Assembly (NCBI RefSeq): GCF_011405515.1 | Contig: NZ_AP022671.1 | Span: 2,108,001 to 2,172,000, forward strand | Direction of reading: 5' to 3' | Length of the DNA stretch: 64,000 bases | Source: Nitrospira sp. KM1 | Lineage (GTDB): Bacteria; Nitrospirota; Nitrospiria; Nitrospirales; Nitrospiraceae | In this document: positions 26,959 through 35,827 of the stretch, piece after piece | How the letters are laid out: each line of letters begins with the position of its first letter | Position numbering within the stretch: position 1 is the first letter of the stretch | The notes under the pieces: model-generated | The model's database searches: none | What the model was told of the DNA's origin: nothing | Seen by the model: the letters and a program-made list of their open reading frames with translations, nothing else | Made by a program: the position numbers and the translations under genes

Positions 26959-28461
26959 ATGTCAGATTCTCAGGTGCCTCGTTACGACCCGCAGGTGCTT
27001 CTGAATTCTCAGCCGGTCATCGTCTCGGTCATTGATCCTGCGACTCACGAAATCCAGTTCCAGAATGAGACCGCCCGGAGAAAGTTTGGAGAGACCACCG
27101 GATCGGCATGCTATGCCAAGATTGCCGGAGAAATGTCTCCCTGTATGTTTTGCCGGATGCCGGAGGCGATGGCCAGCGATTCGGTCGTATCCAATGAAGT
27201 GGCCCTGCCGGGGGACAAGCACTTGCTCGTGCACTGGTCGAAGGCTCCGACGACCGACGGCCGCACCCATATCATCGAGACCATCACCGACATCACGGAA
27301 AGCAAACGAACGGAACAGGCGCTCCGCCAGTCACAGAAGATGGAGGCAGTGGGGCGACTGGCCGGAGGTATCGCTCACGATTTCAATAACTTGATGATGG
27401 TCGTGATCGGCCATGCCCACCGATTGCTGCAGCAATTCTCCGCCCATCCGTCGAAGCGGGAGTTGGAGCTGATCAGTCATGCCGGGATGCGTGCGGCTGC
27501 CTTGACCAAGAAACTCCTGAGCTTCAGTCGCCGTCAAGTATTCGAACCCAAGGAACTGTCCATTCACGCCGCCGTCCGGGACATGGAGGACATCCTACGC
27601 CGCCTGATCGGCGAACAGATCCAAACGATCATCGTGCTGCATCCTCAAACGGGACATGCGATTGTGGATTCTGTGCAGCTCGAGCAAATCATCATGAATC
27701 TGGTATTGAACGCGCGTGATGCCATGCCGGATGGGGGCTTGCTGAACATTGAAACGGACAATATCGATCTCGATGAACAGTTCGCCAAACGCCATCCGGG
27801 TTCCACGGCCGGTCCGTACGTGAAAATCATGGTCCAGGATACGGGTTGCGGGATGGATGCCGACACACTCTCGCATATCTTTGAACCCTTCTTTACCACC
27901 AAGGGACCGGACAAAGGCACGGGGCTTGGACTGGCCACCGTATACGGGATCGTCAAGCAGAGCCAGGGATATATCGAGGTCGCGAGCGAACCGGAACGCG
28001 GGTCCCGGTTTACGGTCTATCTTCCACGGGTGGAACCAGCGCTGAGCGAGGTGGTGGGGACTCAACGCGACACGGCCGCACACGTGACTCAGGAAACCAT
28101 TCTGGTCGTAGAAGACGAAGAAAGCATCAGGCGGCTCATGGCCAACATTCTGCAGGACCACGGCTACCATGTGCTCATGGCGTCCGATGGAATGGAGGCC
28201 CTCCAAAATCTACAGGGACTCAAAGGACCCTGCCACCTTGTCATCACGGACGTCATCATGCCTCGCATGAAAAGCTCGGCATTCGTCGAGGGGCTACGGG
28301 CCATGCGTCCGGAAACCAATGTCCTCTACATGTCGGGATATGCCGGAGACACTCTTCAGGCTAATGGAGTGACTGACGAGACGCCGTTTCTTCAGAAACC
28401 CTTTCCACCCTCAACGCTCATCGAAAAAATTCACGACCTCTTGCAAACCCCGTCACGATGA
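26959..28461 (+). CDS. Hybrid sensor histidine kinase with PAS and C-terminal receiver
   Basis: About 500 residues. An N-terminal PAS domain contains cysteines in the ACYAKIAGEMSPCMFCRMPE arrangement often seen in PAS folds. The kinase core has the H-box GGIAHDFNNLMMVVIGH, the N-box NLVLNARDAMPDGG and ATP-lid motifs DTGCGMDADT and FTTKGPDKGTGLGL. A receiver follows with ILVVEDEE, phospho-acceptor Asp in LVITDVIMPRM and Lys in FLQKPFPP. No membrane segment, so a cytosolic signal is sensed. ATG 26959 (MSDSQVPRYD) is preferred for a GGAGAGG upstream; 26935 is also possible. No partner regulator is adjacent. Confidence 0.9.
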   Translation: MSDSQVPRYDPQVLLNSQPVIVSVIDPATHEIQFQNETARRKFGETTGSACYAKIAGEMSPCMFCRMPEAMASDSVVSNEVALPGDKHLLVHWSKAPTTDGRTHIIETITDITESKRTEQALRQSQKMEAVGRLAGGIAHDFNNLMMVVIGHAHRLLQQFSAHPSKRELELISHAGMRAAALTKKLLSFSRRQVFEPKELSIHAAVRDMEDILRRLIGEQIQTIIVLHPQTGHAIVDSVQLEQIIMNLVLNARDAMPDGGLLNIETDNIDLDEQFAKRHPGSTAGPYVKIMVQDTGCGMDADTLSHIFEPFFTTKGPDKGTGLGLATVYGIVKQSQGYIEVASEPERGSRFTVYLPRVEPALSEVVGTQRDTAAHVTQETILVVEDEESIRRLMANILQDHGYHVLMASDGMEALQNLQGLKGPCHLVITDVIMPRMKSSAFVEGLRAMRPETNVLYMSGYAGDTLQANGVTDETPFLQKPFPPSTLIEKIHDLLQTPSR

Positions 28462-28629
28462 CCCGGCAATCAATGACACCGGACGTATTGAAGTCCGGTC
28501 TCATCAGACCGTAGCTTGCGCCTCGCGCCCATACTGGCAGATGACTCCGCCCTCGGGAGCACCATCAGGCGTGAGCCTAGATCGTGCTTCTCCATAACCG
28601 ATAGAATGACGTGATTGCACCATTAGCCG

Positions 28630-29382
28630 CTATGGCGCGCATTCGAAAGCGAGGTCCCGTGATTGCACGAGACGGATGCGTGACAATCTGCCGGACGGAA
28701 TCCGATTGACCAGAGCGGTCCACATCCATTCGGCAACGTGCTCACCCCGAACCTCAGAACGCTTCAAGACTTTGCGTAGATCGTGACCATCGAACATACC
28801 AATGACCTGTTCGTGCACCAGCTGGTCCAAGCCGCCCAAATCAATCACCATGCCGGTCACAGAATCGATGGGTCCTTCAACGCTCACAAAGCAATCCCAA
28901 TCCAGCCCGTGCTGATCTCCTGAAATTGCGTTGAACGAATACCGCCTCGTGACAGTCGCAATCTCCAATCCTGTTGCCGCAGTCACGTCGGCGTACAAGT
29001 CTTCATCTTCGTACAGACGAAGTGCATGGAGCCTTCCGATGTCCTTCTGCGCCGCAAGTTTGGCCCAGAGCACGCGAGCGATATTCTCCGAGGTGGGAAT
29101 GCGATCCTTGAAATACGGCATGTCGAGGTTGAAATTCTTATGATCGAACTCTTCGATAACCGCAAGCAGGACACGTTTGAGGTCGAACAGGTTGATGACC
29201 ATTCCGGTCTCACCGTCTACCTCACCGGAGACCGTGACTTCGAGCATATAGTTGTGGCCGTGAGCCGGCGGATTGTAGCAGCGTCCGAAGGCGGCTCGGT
29301 TTTGCTCTTCAGACCAGTCAGGCTTGAAGTATCGATGCGCGGCGGCGAATTCAATGCGTTTGGTCAGTAGAACCGGCGGCAC
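28630..29382 (-). CDS. Tandem 6-pyruvoyl/6-carboxy-tetrahydropterin synthase-like protein
   Basis: A 250-residue protein with two PTPS/QueD folds. The N-terminal half has the complete zinc site H16 (AAAHRYF), H41 and H43 (PPAHGHNY) and the catalytic cysteine C35 (FGRCYNPP), plus EFDHKNFNLD. The C-terminal half (from about residue 140) repeats the fold, e.g. GPIDSVTGMVIDLGGLDQLV matching DGETGMVINLFDLKRV, but has lost the metal histidines (FNAISG and GLDWDCFVSV). The first half could act in queuosine or pterin synthesis; the second is probably structural. No other queuosine genes are near. Confidence 0.82.
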   Translation of the reverse strand: MPPVLLTKRIEFAAAHRYFKPDWSEEQNRAAFGRCYNPPAHGHNYMLEVTVSGEVDGETGMVINLFDLKRVLLAVIEEFDHKNFNLDMPYFKDRIPTSENIARVLWAKLAAQKDIGRLHALRLYEDEDLYADVTAATGLEIATVTRRYSFNAISGDQHGLDWDCFVSVEGPIDSVTGMVIDLGGLDQLVHEQVIGMFDGHDLRKVLKRSEVRGEHVAEWMWTALVNRIPSGRLSRIRLVQSRDLAFECAP

Positions 29383-29435
29383 GGTTGTGCTTTACCTCCT
29401 CTATCGAATGACCCAATGTCCTACCTGACGGAAGG

Positions 29436-30026
29436 TCATGCCTGACATGCCAGGTCCGCCAGCCATTCTTCGCGCATGCTGCCGGGAACCTGCACTTCCG
29501 AGCGGTATCCGTTGTGGTCGATCCACAAGCTGACCGGTTGGAGCAGATCAGCAAACGCCCGTCTCATGGATGCGGTCGGCCGGAAACGGATGAAATGCAC
29601 CGCACTGATCTTGGTTGCATGGCTGTGGCCTTTTTCGAACATGCCAAAAACCTGCTCTGCTCCGGCAAGAATCGCCACGGTCTGGCTGCGGTCCAATCCC
29701 ATGAATCGGTCCAGACTCTCCTTGATCTTGTCCTGATCGGTGATTTCAATCAAGAGCGTGGCGCTCAACTCATCCCGTTCCGGCATCAGCGCATTATACA
29801 CATCCAACTCCTCTTGCACCTTGACCGGACTCAGAATCCGTTCCACCCGGATCATTTCCTGAATTTGAAACATCAGAGTATCGCGATTTTCAAAGACCAT
29901 CGTGACCATCGGCCCAAGTCCGATGCGCCTTCGTTGTTTCAACGTAATGATCCTGGCACGAATCGCTTGCCGTTGCAGCTCATATTGGTCCGGCGGCAGC
30001 AGCTCTTCGCGAGTCAACAGCTTCAT
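29436..30026 (-). CDS. DUF3501 protein of the rubrerythrin cluster
   Basis: A 196-residue soluble protein opening MKLLTREELLPPDQYELQRQ, the pattern of DUF3501. Such genes are commonly found beside a rubrerythrin and a GlpC-like Fe-S protein, as here; the biochemical role is unknown. The ATG at 30026 overlaps the stop of the Fe-S gene by four bases; a longer frame upstream would lie entirely inside that gene and is rejected. Conserved-looking charged segment MVFENRDTLMFQIQEMIRVE is typical of the family. Confidence 0.83.
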   Translation of the reverse strand: MKLLTREELLPPDQYELQRQAIRARIITLKQRRRIGLGPMVTMVFENRDTLMFQIQEMIRVERILSPVKVQEELDVYNALMPERDELSATLLIEITDQDKIKESLDRFMGLDRSQTVAILAGAEQVFGMFEKGHSHATKISAVHFIRFRPTASMRRAFADLLQPVSLWIDHNGYRSEVQVPGSMREEWLADLACQA

Positions 30027-31297
30027 GATGGCAACCCGTAGGCATCGCGGACGATCTGGATGGGGTGACGGGTGGCCCGTCCTCCGGCGTGCGCAGATGC
30101 GCCGGCTTGATCCAGTTGCAGCCCGGCCAACGGACAGTCCGACGCGATGACATCGGCCGGAGCCTGTTTGATGGCTCGAACTGCCTTCGCGGCAATAGTC
30201 ATGGACAGAGGAAAGAATTCGGTCTTGGCGGACCAGGCACCGTCGTGCCCCGAACACCGCTCGATGACTTCCACCTTGGCCCCCGTGCATTCGAGCAATT
30301 CCTTCGATTTGAACCCGATGTTTTGATCTCGCAGATGACACGGGATGTGATAGACCACACGTCCTGGATTGTGAGGGAAATTCATATTCAAGAGTCCGTC
30401 TCTTTTCATCTTCATCAGATATTCGCACAGGTCGAATGTCCGTGCTGCTACCGCCTTCGTCGGCTCGTCGTCGGTGATTTCCGGGTACTCTCGCTTGAGC
30501 ATGAGGCTGCAGCTCGCGGTCGGCACCACCACGTCATACCCCTTGACCACCCAAGGATGCAACGATGCGATGTTCGCCCGCGCGACCTCCTTAATCTGAT
30601 CGATAGCTCCCAAGTCGAAGCTTGGCATGCCGCAGCACCGCTGTTCAGGTACGACGATGTGAACGCCGTTTCTTTCCAGCACCTGCACCGCCGCTTTCCC
30701 AATGTCCGTTGCCTGATAGTTCACCAGACAACTGGAGAAAAACGCAACTTTTCGGCGTGAAGCAACCGGGGCGGCGTCCGGCTCACGCCGGGCAAACCAT
30801 CGCGGAAAGGTCTCGGTGGAGAAGTGCAGCACGTGCCGTTCATGGTGCACACCGGCCACCCACTCCATGCCTTTTCGGAACCAGCGGTTTGCCAGCAGCC
30901 AGTTAGTAAGCGGCGCGGTGAACGAACCTGCAACTCCCATGAGATCCGTCTTGATCAGGAACCGGTCCCGCCAAGACACGCCCCGTTTCTCAGCGAGGTG
31001 CGTCTTCCATCGAATCATGAGCCGGGGGAAATCAAGCTGATACTGATGAGGAGGAGTATAGGGACAATGGTTGTAACACAATTTGCAATAGTAACATTCG
31101 TCCACCACCCGGTGGTGATCGGCCGGCGAAAGAGCCCTCACATCGCCTTCCTTGACGTCGATGCGTTCGAGTAGAGTCGTAAAGGATGGGCAGAGGTTAA
31201 AACAGCGACGGCAACCGTCGCATATCTCGAAAATTCGAGACGTGTCCCGCTGGAGTGACTCCGCGTCGATGGGGTGATGCAGGCTCAGACGAGTCAT
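30023..31297 (-). CDS. GlpC/HdrD-like Fe-S oxidoreductase of the rubrerythrin cluster
   Basis: A 424-residue protein. Two [4Fe-4S] motifs (CDGCRRCFNLCP near residue 26 and CYYCKLCYNHCP near residue 68) are followed by two CCG-type domains, RCCGMPSFDLG and the IPCHLRDQ...RCSGHDG segment, as in heterodisulfide reductase and GlpC. It likely transfers electrons within the oxidative-stress unit with rubrerythrin and DUF3501. Four-base overlap with DUF3501 and 86 bp from rubrerythrin on the same strand support one operon. No membrane anchor is seen. Confidence 0.88.
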   Translation of the reverse strand: MTRLSLHHPIDAESLQRDTSRIFEICDGCRRCFNLCPSFTTLLERIDVKEGDVRALSPADHHRVVDECYYCKLCYNHCPYTPPHQYQLDFPRLMIRWKTHLAEKRGVSWRDRFLIKTDLMGVAGSFTAPLTNWLLANRWFRKGMEWVAGVHHERHVLHFSTETFPRWFARREPDAAPVASRRKVAFFSSCLVNYQATDIGKAAVQVLERNGVHIVVPEQRCCGMPSFDLGAIDQIKEVARANIASLHPWVVKGYDVVVPTASCSLMLKREYPEITDDEPTKAVAARTFDLCEYLMKMKRDGLLNMNFPHNPGRVVYHIPCHLRDQNIGFKSKELLECTGAKVEVIERCSGHDGAWSAKTEFFPLSMTIAAKAVRAIKQAPADVIASDCPLAGLQLDQAGASAHAGGRATRHPIQIVRDAYGLPS

Positions 31298-31383
31298 GAT
31301 CGCGCGGAGGAAACTCTCGACGGCCGGCCGTCAGCCATAATCTCGCTGAAACTCGGCCGCTGAATCGCGAACGGCGAACGAAC

Positions 31384-31809
31384 CTACCCTTTGAGACTGT
31401 CGAGGCCTTTTTGAAAGCGGTTGGCATGAGACCGCTCGGCCTTCGCCAGTGTCTCAAACCACTCGGCCAGTTCGGCAAATCCTTCGTCGCGCGCCGTCTT
31501 GGCCATGCCTGGGTACATCTGAGTATATTCGTACGTCTCGCCCTCAATCGCAGACTTGAGATTGGCCTCGGTATTGCCGATTGCCACCCCTGTGGCAGGA
31601 TCGCCGACCTCTTTCAAAAAATCCAGATGGCCGAATGCATGCCCCGTCTCGGCTTCAGACGTATCCCTGAAGAGGCCTCCCACGTCCGGATAGCCCTCGA
31701 TATCGGCGCGGCGAGCAAAATAGAGATAGCGGCGGTTCGCCTGTGACTCTCCGGCAAAGGCCTGCTTCAGATTCTCGTGGCTCTTGGTGCCCTGTAAGGA
31801 TTTGGCCAT
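31384..31809 (-). CDS. Rubrerythrin (diiron domain only)
   Basis: A 141-residue four-helix ferritin-like protein. Metal-ligand glutamates appear in [45 protein letters not shown] and [11 protein letters not shown]. The C-terminal rubredoxin domain of classical rubrerythrin is missing, so electrons must come from another protein, plausibly the Fe-S oxidoreductase encoded next. It reduces hydrogen peroxide in related bacteria. It is the first gene of the three-gene minus-strand unit. Confidence 0.92.
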   Translation of the reverse strand: MAKSLQGTKSHENLKQAFAGESQANRRYLYFARRADIEGYPDVGGLFRDTSEAETGHAFGHLDFLKEVGDPATGVAIGNTEANLKSAIEGETYEYTQMYPGMAKTARDEGFAELAEWFETLAKAERSHANRFQKGLDSLKG

Positions 31810-31900
31810 CGCGTCCTCCTCAAGAATCCGCGGTGTGTGGTGGAGGTGAGATTACCGCTCGAACACCGGCGCATACCATACCGCAGCCATCGATCGAGGA

Positions 31901-32476
31901 TCAATGGCCGTCCTTGCTACGTACTTGCAGATAGGAAGGCAACTCAGCGCTCATCTCAGCCAATGAGCGATAGGTCTGATCTTTTGCAGAGAGAAGGGGA
32001 TCCGATACGGGCCAGGCAATCGCGAGGGCCGGATCGCTCCAGATAATCCCCCGCTCATCCTTCGGAGCGTAGTAGTCCGTGCATTTGTAGAGAAAGGTCG
32101 CCGTGTCGCTGGTGACGCAGAATCCGTGCGCACATCCAGGAGGTACGTACACCTGGCGCATGTTCTCAGAGGACAGTTCGACCCCGTACCACGTACCGAA
32201 TGTCGGCGAACCCTTTCGGATATCGACGACCACGTCATAGACCGATCCTTCGAGCACCATCACTAACTTGCCTTGAGCATGCGGATCCTGAAAATGCAGC
32301 CCTCGCAGGGTGCGACGGATGGATTTGGAAACGTTATCCTGGACGAATCGTTCGCTCAATCCAGCCTCACGGTACCGCAGCTCATGATACGTCTCGACGA
32401 AAAATCCACGCGAGTCACGAAACACTTTCGGTTCAATGAGGAGAACACCGGGAATGTCGAGAGACGTGATGTGCAT
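31901..32476 (-). CDS. rfbC: dTDP-4-dehydrorhamnose 3,5-epimerase
   Basis: A 191-residue cupin-type epimerase in dTDP-L-rhamnose synthesis. Family signatures include FVQDNVSKSIRRTLRGLHFQ with the catalytic His, FGTWYGVELSSENMRQVYVP and the active-site tyrosine region FLYKCTDYYAPKDERGIIWS. The other rhamnose genes are not in this window. The gene stands 8 bp from an unknown gene upstream on the same strand. Confidence 0.93.
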   Translation of the reverse strand: MHITSLDIPGVLLIEPKVFRDSRGFFVETYHELRYREAGLSERFVQDNVSKSIRRTLRGLHFQDPHAQGKLVMVLEGSVYDVVVDIRKGSPTFGTWYGVELSSENMRQVYVPPGCAHGFCVTSDTATFLYKCTDYYAPKDERGIIWSDPALAIAWPVSDPLLSAKDQTYRSLAEMSAELPSYLQVRSKDGH

Positions 32477-32484
32477 TCGTGCAG

Positions 32485-32904
32485 TCAGGGGTTCGGCCGT
32501 GCCGTCGAATGCCCCGGGGGGTCGACGATATCAGGATCATCAGGGTACAATCGGCTGAGCCGATCGATCAACGGCTTGGCGGCAGGAGTGCTCTCGCGTG
32601 TAGGGTCGCTGACCGGGTGATCCCAAACCATGGTAGTAATTCCCGCATCATGACACAAGGTGCGGATCACCGAGGCGCACGCCTCCAGCGTCAACTCCGT
32701 TCCTTCGCGTAAATCGAGAACGCGCAGTTTCGGATCGGACGGCGGCGGATCGGTGTGGACCAGCGTCCAACAGCGGTCGAACAGTTCCATACGAAGTCGT
32801 TCGGAGACATTGATCGTCGTCAGGTTGGACGTGCACAGTGCCGATACGAACAGCACAAACTGCAGATCCGGCATCCCGGGGTTGTCGATGTCCAACGATG
32901 GCAT
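32485..32904 (-). CDS. Hypothetical protein
   Basis: A 139-residue soluble protein, no family recognised. Segments LRVLDLREGTELTLEACASV and HDAGITTMVWDHPVSDPTRE look like a compact alpha/beta fold; the C-terminus is rich in proline and aspartate. It ends 8 bp before rfbC on the same strand and is probably co-transcribed with it. No motif supports a function. Confidence 0.55.
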   Translation of the reverse strand: MPSLDIDNPGMPDLQFVLFVSALCTSNLTTINVSERLRMELFDRCWTLVHTDPPPSDPKLRVLDLREGTELTLEACASVIRTLCHDAGITTMVWDHPVSDPTRESTPAAKPLIDRLSRLYPDDPDIVDPPGHSTARPNP

Positions 32905-32945
32905 AGGATGGCATTATCGACGTCGGACTTGATGGAGTCAACGCA

Positions 32946-33221
32946 ATGGTCACGATTTCTCTGATGGGACAGTTACAAACCGCCGACGGTGAACGGGATC
33001 TGGCCTGCGAACTCGCATCGCCGATGACGGTCCGACAAGTCATCCAGCGGCAGGGCATTCAGCTTCGCCATCTGCTCCAGCTGATCCGCGAAAAAAAAGT
33101 GCTGGTCACCATCAATAAAAAAATTGCGAGCGATGATTCCCTGGTTCATGACGGAGACGCCATCCGGCTCGTCGGTCACGATGGGTTTGGAGGGAGCGGG
33201 CTGGGTCCGACCCACGCGTGA
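32946..33221 (+). CDS. MoaD/ThiS-like ubiquitin-fold protein with a C-terminal tail
   Basis: A 91-residue beta-grasp protein. The pattern MTVRQVIQRQGI, KVLVTINKKIASDDSLVHDGD and AIRLV is typical of ThiS/MoaD sulfur carriers. The usual protein ends exactly in Gly-Gly; here the GG (HDGFGG) is followed by SGLGPTHA, an eight-residue tail. Either the tail is removed to expose the diglycine, or the protein is not a sulfur carrier. No activating E1-like gene is adjacent. Confidence 0.72.
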   Translation: MVTISLMGQLQTADGERDLACELASPMTVRQVIQRQGIQLRHLLQLIREKKVLVTINKKIASDDSLVHDGDAIRLVGHDGFGGSGLGPTHA

Positions 33222-33321
33222 GCACTCCATCAGTGGTCAGAATGTTCCGATGGCCCCGGGGCATACCTATTCAATGCGCGCCGCAGCCTGATTGATCTCG
33301 ACGGCGCGCGGCCCACTCCAC

Positions 33322-33366
33322 AAAAAGCGAAGGGCCGGCGCCCCCACATGGGGAGCCGACCCTTCG
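33322..33366 (-). terminator. Intrinsic terminator after the HU gene
   Basis: On the minus strand CGAAGGGTCGGCTCCCC pairs with GGGGGCGCCGGCCCTTCG around an ATGT loop (two mismatches) and is followed by CTTTTTG. It lies about 37 bp after the HU stop. A second smaller dyad GGCGCC-TCATC-GGCGCC sits between. Confidence 0.82.
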
Positions 33367-33403
33367 TGCTCGATCAGGCGCCGATGAGGCGCCGGTCAGT
33401 TCG

Positions 33404-33691
33404 TTACTTCTTGCCGAGGATCGAGTCCTTCGCCACTTTGGCCACACGGAACTTGACCACACGCTTGGCCGGAATCTTGATCTCTTCTCCCGTCTGGGGA
33501 TTGCGGCCGATGCGGGCTTTCCGATTGGCGAGCTTGAGCTTTCCGATGCCGGGGACCGTGAACACGTTCTTCGCTTCACGATAAGCCAGGGCGGCAAAGT
33601 CGTCCATCAACTGGACGGCAGCCTTCTTGGTCAGGCCGGACTTCTGGGCCAGGTGATCGGCGATCTGCGACTTGGTCATTGATTTAGCCAT
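33404..33691 (-). CDS. hup: HU-family DNA-binding protein
   Basis: A 95-residue histone-like protein that bends DNA. The sequence MTKSQIADHLAQKSGLTKKA opens the dimerisation helices and GKLKLANRKARIGRNPQTGE is the beta-arm region, with the conserved RNPxTGE and Pro at the tip. The ATG has AAGGAGG 7 nt upstream. A strong terminator follows. HU versus IHF cannot be decided fully, but the length and arm sequence favour HU. Confidence 0.93.
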   Translation of the reverse strand: MAKSMTKSQIADHLAQKSGLTKKAAVQLMDDFAALAYREAKNVFTVPGIGKLKLANRKARIGRNPQTGEEIKIPAKRVVKFRVAKVAKDSILGKK

Positions 33692-33964
33692 CGAGCAACC
33701 TCCTTAAGGACTAATGGATTATGGTGAACTGTACATCGCCTCTCGTGACTCCGCTCAGACTCGAAAAAGCTCGAGAACGAATGGTCGTGATGCTTCAAGC
33801 GGCGAAAACCTGCGGGAGTCTATCCAAGAGGTTTGTGGCTGTCAACCGGAAAAACACGCTCCAGACGTAGGGAAACACCTCGGCGCCCTCTTGCAGTTTC
33901 GAGACCATGCGTCGTAGAGTACTACGGTATTTCTCTTTCCTATCGCCACCTGTCGAGGAACAAC

Positions 33965-34528
33965 ATGGGTAAGGAACTCCCAATTCTCCCCGCATCGGCC
34001 CAACCTGCGCAGGCCGCTCCACCTGAAAAGGTCCTGTATTCGCGCGTGTTTTGTCAGAAGGAAAGTTGCCCGCCGCTGCGGCTCCTCATCGAGTTCCTGA
34101 AATCCAGAGGACAACTCCCGATCACACCGTCTGAGATGGAAGAAGCCTCTCTGGATGAATGGGCATGGGTTCATGTGACCTTGGGCTATGACCGGGCCAG
34201 AAAACCAATACAAGTCTTTTGTTTTAGAGACCACGGCACATACCGAGAGGCCTTTGAACAGGAAAAGACCCAGTTCCTGGAAGTGCTGAAGTGCTACGAC
34301 GACTTCGAAGCATCGCTCGTGTCCGAATCGATTCAGCGCGCCCGCTTTATCCTGATGACACGGTTTGACCAGGATGACATTACGGAAGACGGATACGACT
34401 TCAACGGCTGGATTCTCGAATTCTATCAAGAACATTGCAACGGCATCGTCGAGGTCGATGGACAGGGCTTCTACTCGCCGAAAGGTGAACTGATCGTCGA
34501 CCTGTCGCTCACCGCCGAAACCGAGTGA
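33965..34528 (+). CDS. Hypothetical protein
   Basis: A 187-residue acidic soluble protein. After a short Pro/Ala-rich N-terminus, segments such as ASLDEWAWVHVTLGYDRARK and FNGWILEFYQEHCNGIVEVD suggest an alpha/beta fold. No family recognised. ATG 33965 is preferred over the longer frame to 33833, which reads poorly. The stop is 6 bp before the cysteine-cluster protein gene, so the two are likely co-transcribed. Confidence 0.65.
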   Translation: MGKELPILPASAQPAQAAPPEKVLYSRVFCQKESCPPLRLLIEFLKSRGQLPITPSEMEEASLDEWAWVHVTLGYDRARKPIQVFCFRDHGTYREAFEQEKTQFLEVLKCYDDFEASLVSESIQRARFILMTRFDQDDITEDGYDFNGWILEFYQEHCNGIVEVDGQGFYSPKGELIVDLSLTAETE

Positions 34529-34534
34529 GCGCGC

Positions 34535-35149
34535 ATGGCGCGCTCACTGCTCCTCTTCCATAGCGCTCTCCCGCAGAAGACCGACGATTGGTTCCATCGC
34601 GTGTCCGCGCTGCATCTTGGACAGGTCCCCTGTCAGGCAGGATGCTCTGCCTGTTGTATCGGCACGTTCCCGATCACCCTACTCGACGTTCGTAGCTTAA
34701 GAGAAGGGTTGACCCGTCTGCCTGCCACACGCCGCGAGCGGATCGAGGAGACTGCTCAAATCCAACGGAGCTTGTTGGCTGCGACCTATCCAACACTCAG
34801 CGATAACCCGTTTGTCGATTCATGGAGTGACGAGAACATCGATCAACTCGTCGAGCAGTACGGACACTTGCGCTGCCCGGCGCTAGGAGATGATGACCTC
34901 TGCAGTCTGTACGAATTCCGCCCTCTTGCTTGCCGATCAATGGGGATTCCGATTGAGCAAGACGGCGCGGTCGCGGGAGCCTGCCACGTTCAAACGTTCG
35001 TCCCCATTACTCGAATGACTACCGTCCTCCGGACGGAGGAAGCGACGCTGGCACGACAAGAAGGCAAGGCATTGGAATTGGAACGGAAGGCAACGGGAGC
35101 AGGGGGCGACGAAGTCCTGCTTCCCTATGGTTTTCTACCGCTATCGTAG
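34535..35149 (+). CDS. YkgJ-family cysteine cluster protein
   Basis: A 204-residue protein with the YkgJ/UPF0153 cysteine pattern CQAGCSACCIG near the N-terminus and LRCPALGDDDLCSLYEFRPL then ACR later, which forms a zinc or iron-sulfur binding site. Members of the family are of uncertain function; some are linked to metal handling or maturation. The gene closely follows an unknown gene on the same strand and precedes two tRNA genes. Confidence 0.8.
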   Translation: MARSLLLFHSALPQKTDDWFHRVSALHLGQVPCQAGCSACCIGTFPITLLDVRSLREGLTRLPATRRERIEETAQIQRSLLAATYPTLSDNPFVDSWSDENIDQLVEQYGHLRCPALGDDDLCSLYEFRPLACRSMGIPIEQDGAVAGACHVQTFVPITRMTTVLRTEEATLARQEGKALELERKATGAGGDEVLLPYGFLPLS

Positions 35150-35222
35150 GAATAGTGCTCGGCTCCGCAGCTAGACAGCGCGTAAAATGCTGTGCTAAAG
35201 TTCCCGTTCATGGCTTGCGGGA

Positions 35223-35299
35223 GCGCCTGTAGCTCAGCTGGATAGAGCATCAGCCTCCGGAGCTGAGGGCCACAGGTTCAAATCCTGTCAGGCGCACCA
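35223..35299 (+). tRNA. tRNA-Arg (CCG)
   Basis: Acceptor GCGCCTG/CAGGCGC, D-arm GCTC/GAGC, anticodon arm TCAGC/GCTGA with loop CTCCGGA (anticodon CCG), T-arm ACAGGTTCAAATCCTGT and encoded CCA. Confidence 0.95.
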
Positions 35300-35354
35300 C
35301 CAGCATGAAAGATCCTCGAATCCGCCAGTTGTCCGCGACGCATACTCACCCGGT

Positions 35355-35430
<76 letters not shown>

Positions 35431-35588
35431 AACTTTTCAATGTCTTCTGTAGATCTGCCCTTTCCAGCCTTCATAGGTCCAGCTCGAGGCGCCGAAGCGA
35501 GTCAATTGAGAGGGACATAGACAACCATTGTACAGCGGACCTCGACGAGACCAGCGGTTTAGAAAAGCATTTCCACGATTCTCCTCCA

Positions 35589-35660
35589 AGCCTACTCAGA
35601 CTCACTTAGGCCTAGTCCAGCCAAGGTTTGCGCCAAACCTGAACTTTGGCTGAGTAGGCT
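35589..35660. repeat. Nested inverted repeats in a 400 bp non-coding stretch after tRNA-Lys
   Basis: Three dyads share one centre region: AGCCTACTCAG (35589-35599) with CTGAGTAGGCT (35650-35660), CAGCCAA (35618-35624) with TTGGCTG (35646-35652), and AGGTTTG (35624-35630) with CAAACCT (35634-35640). No T tract follows, so it is not a typical terminator. Apart from this I see no gene in 35431-35827. Confidence 0.65.
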
Positions 35661-35827
35661 GGAATGAGCTGGAGTTGAGCATAGTTTGAGCACCATCTTC
35701 TTCCATAGACTTGCCATGTTTAGCGAGTAAGTCTGTATATAATTCGGGAATCATACTCATCTTGCCCGCGCTGAGTACTCTTGGAATGAATATTACCGTA
35801 CGTTTGCCGCTGTCTCAGATAGAATGA

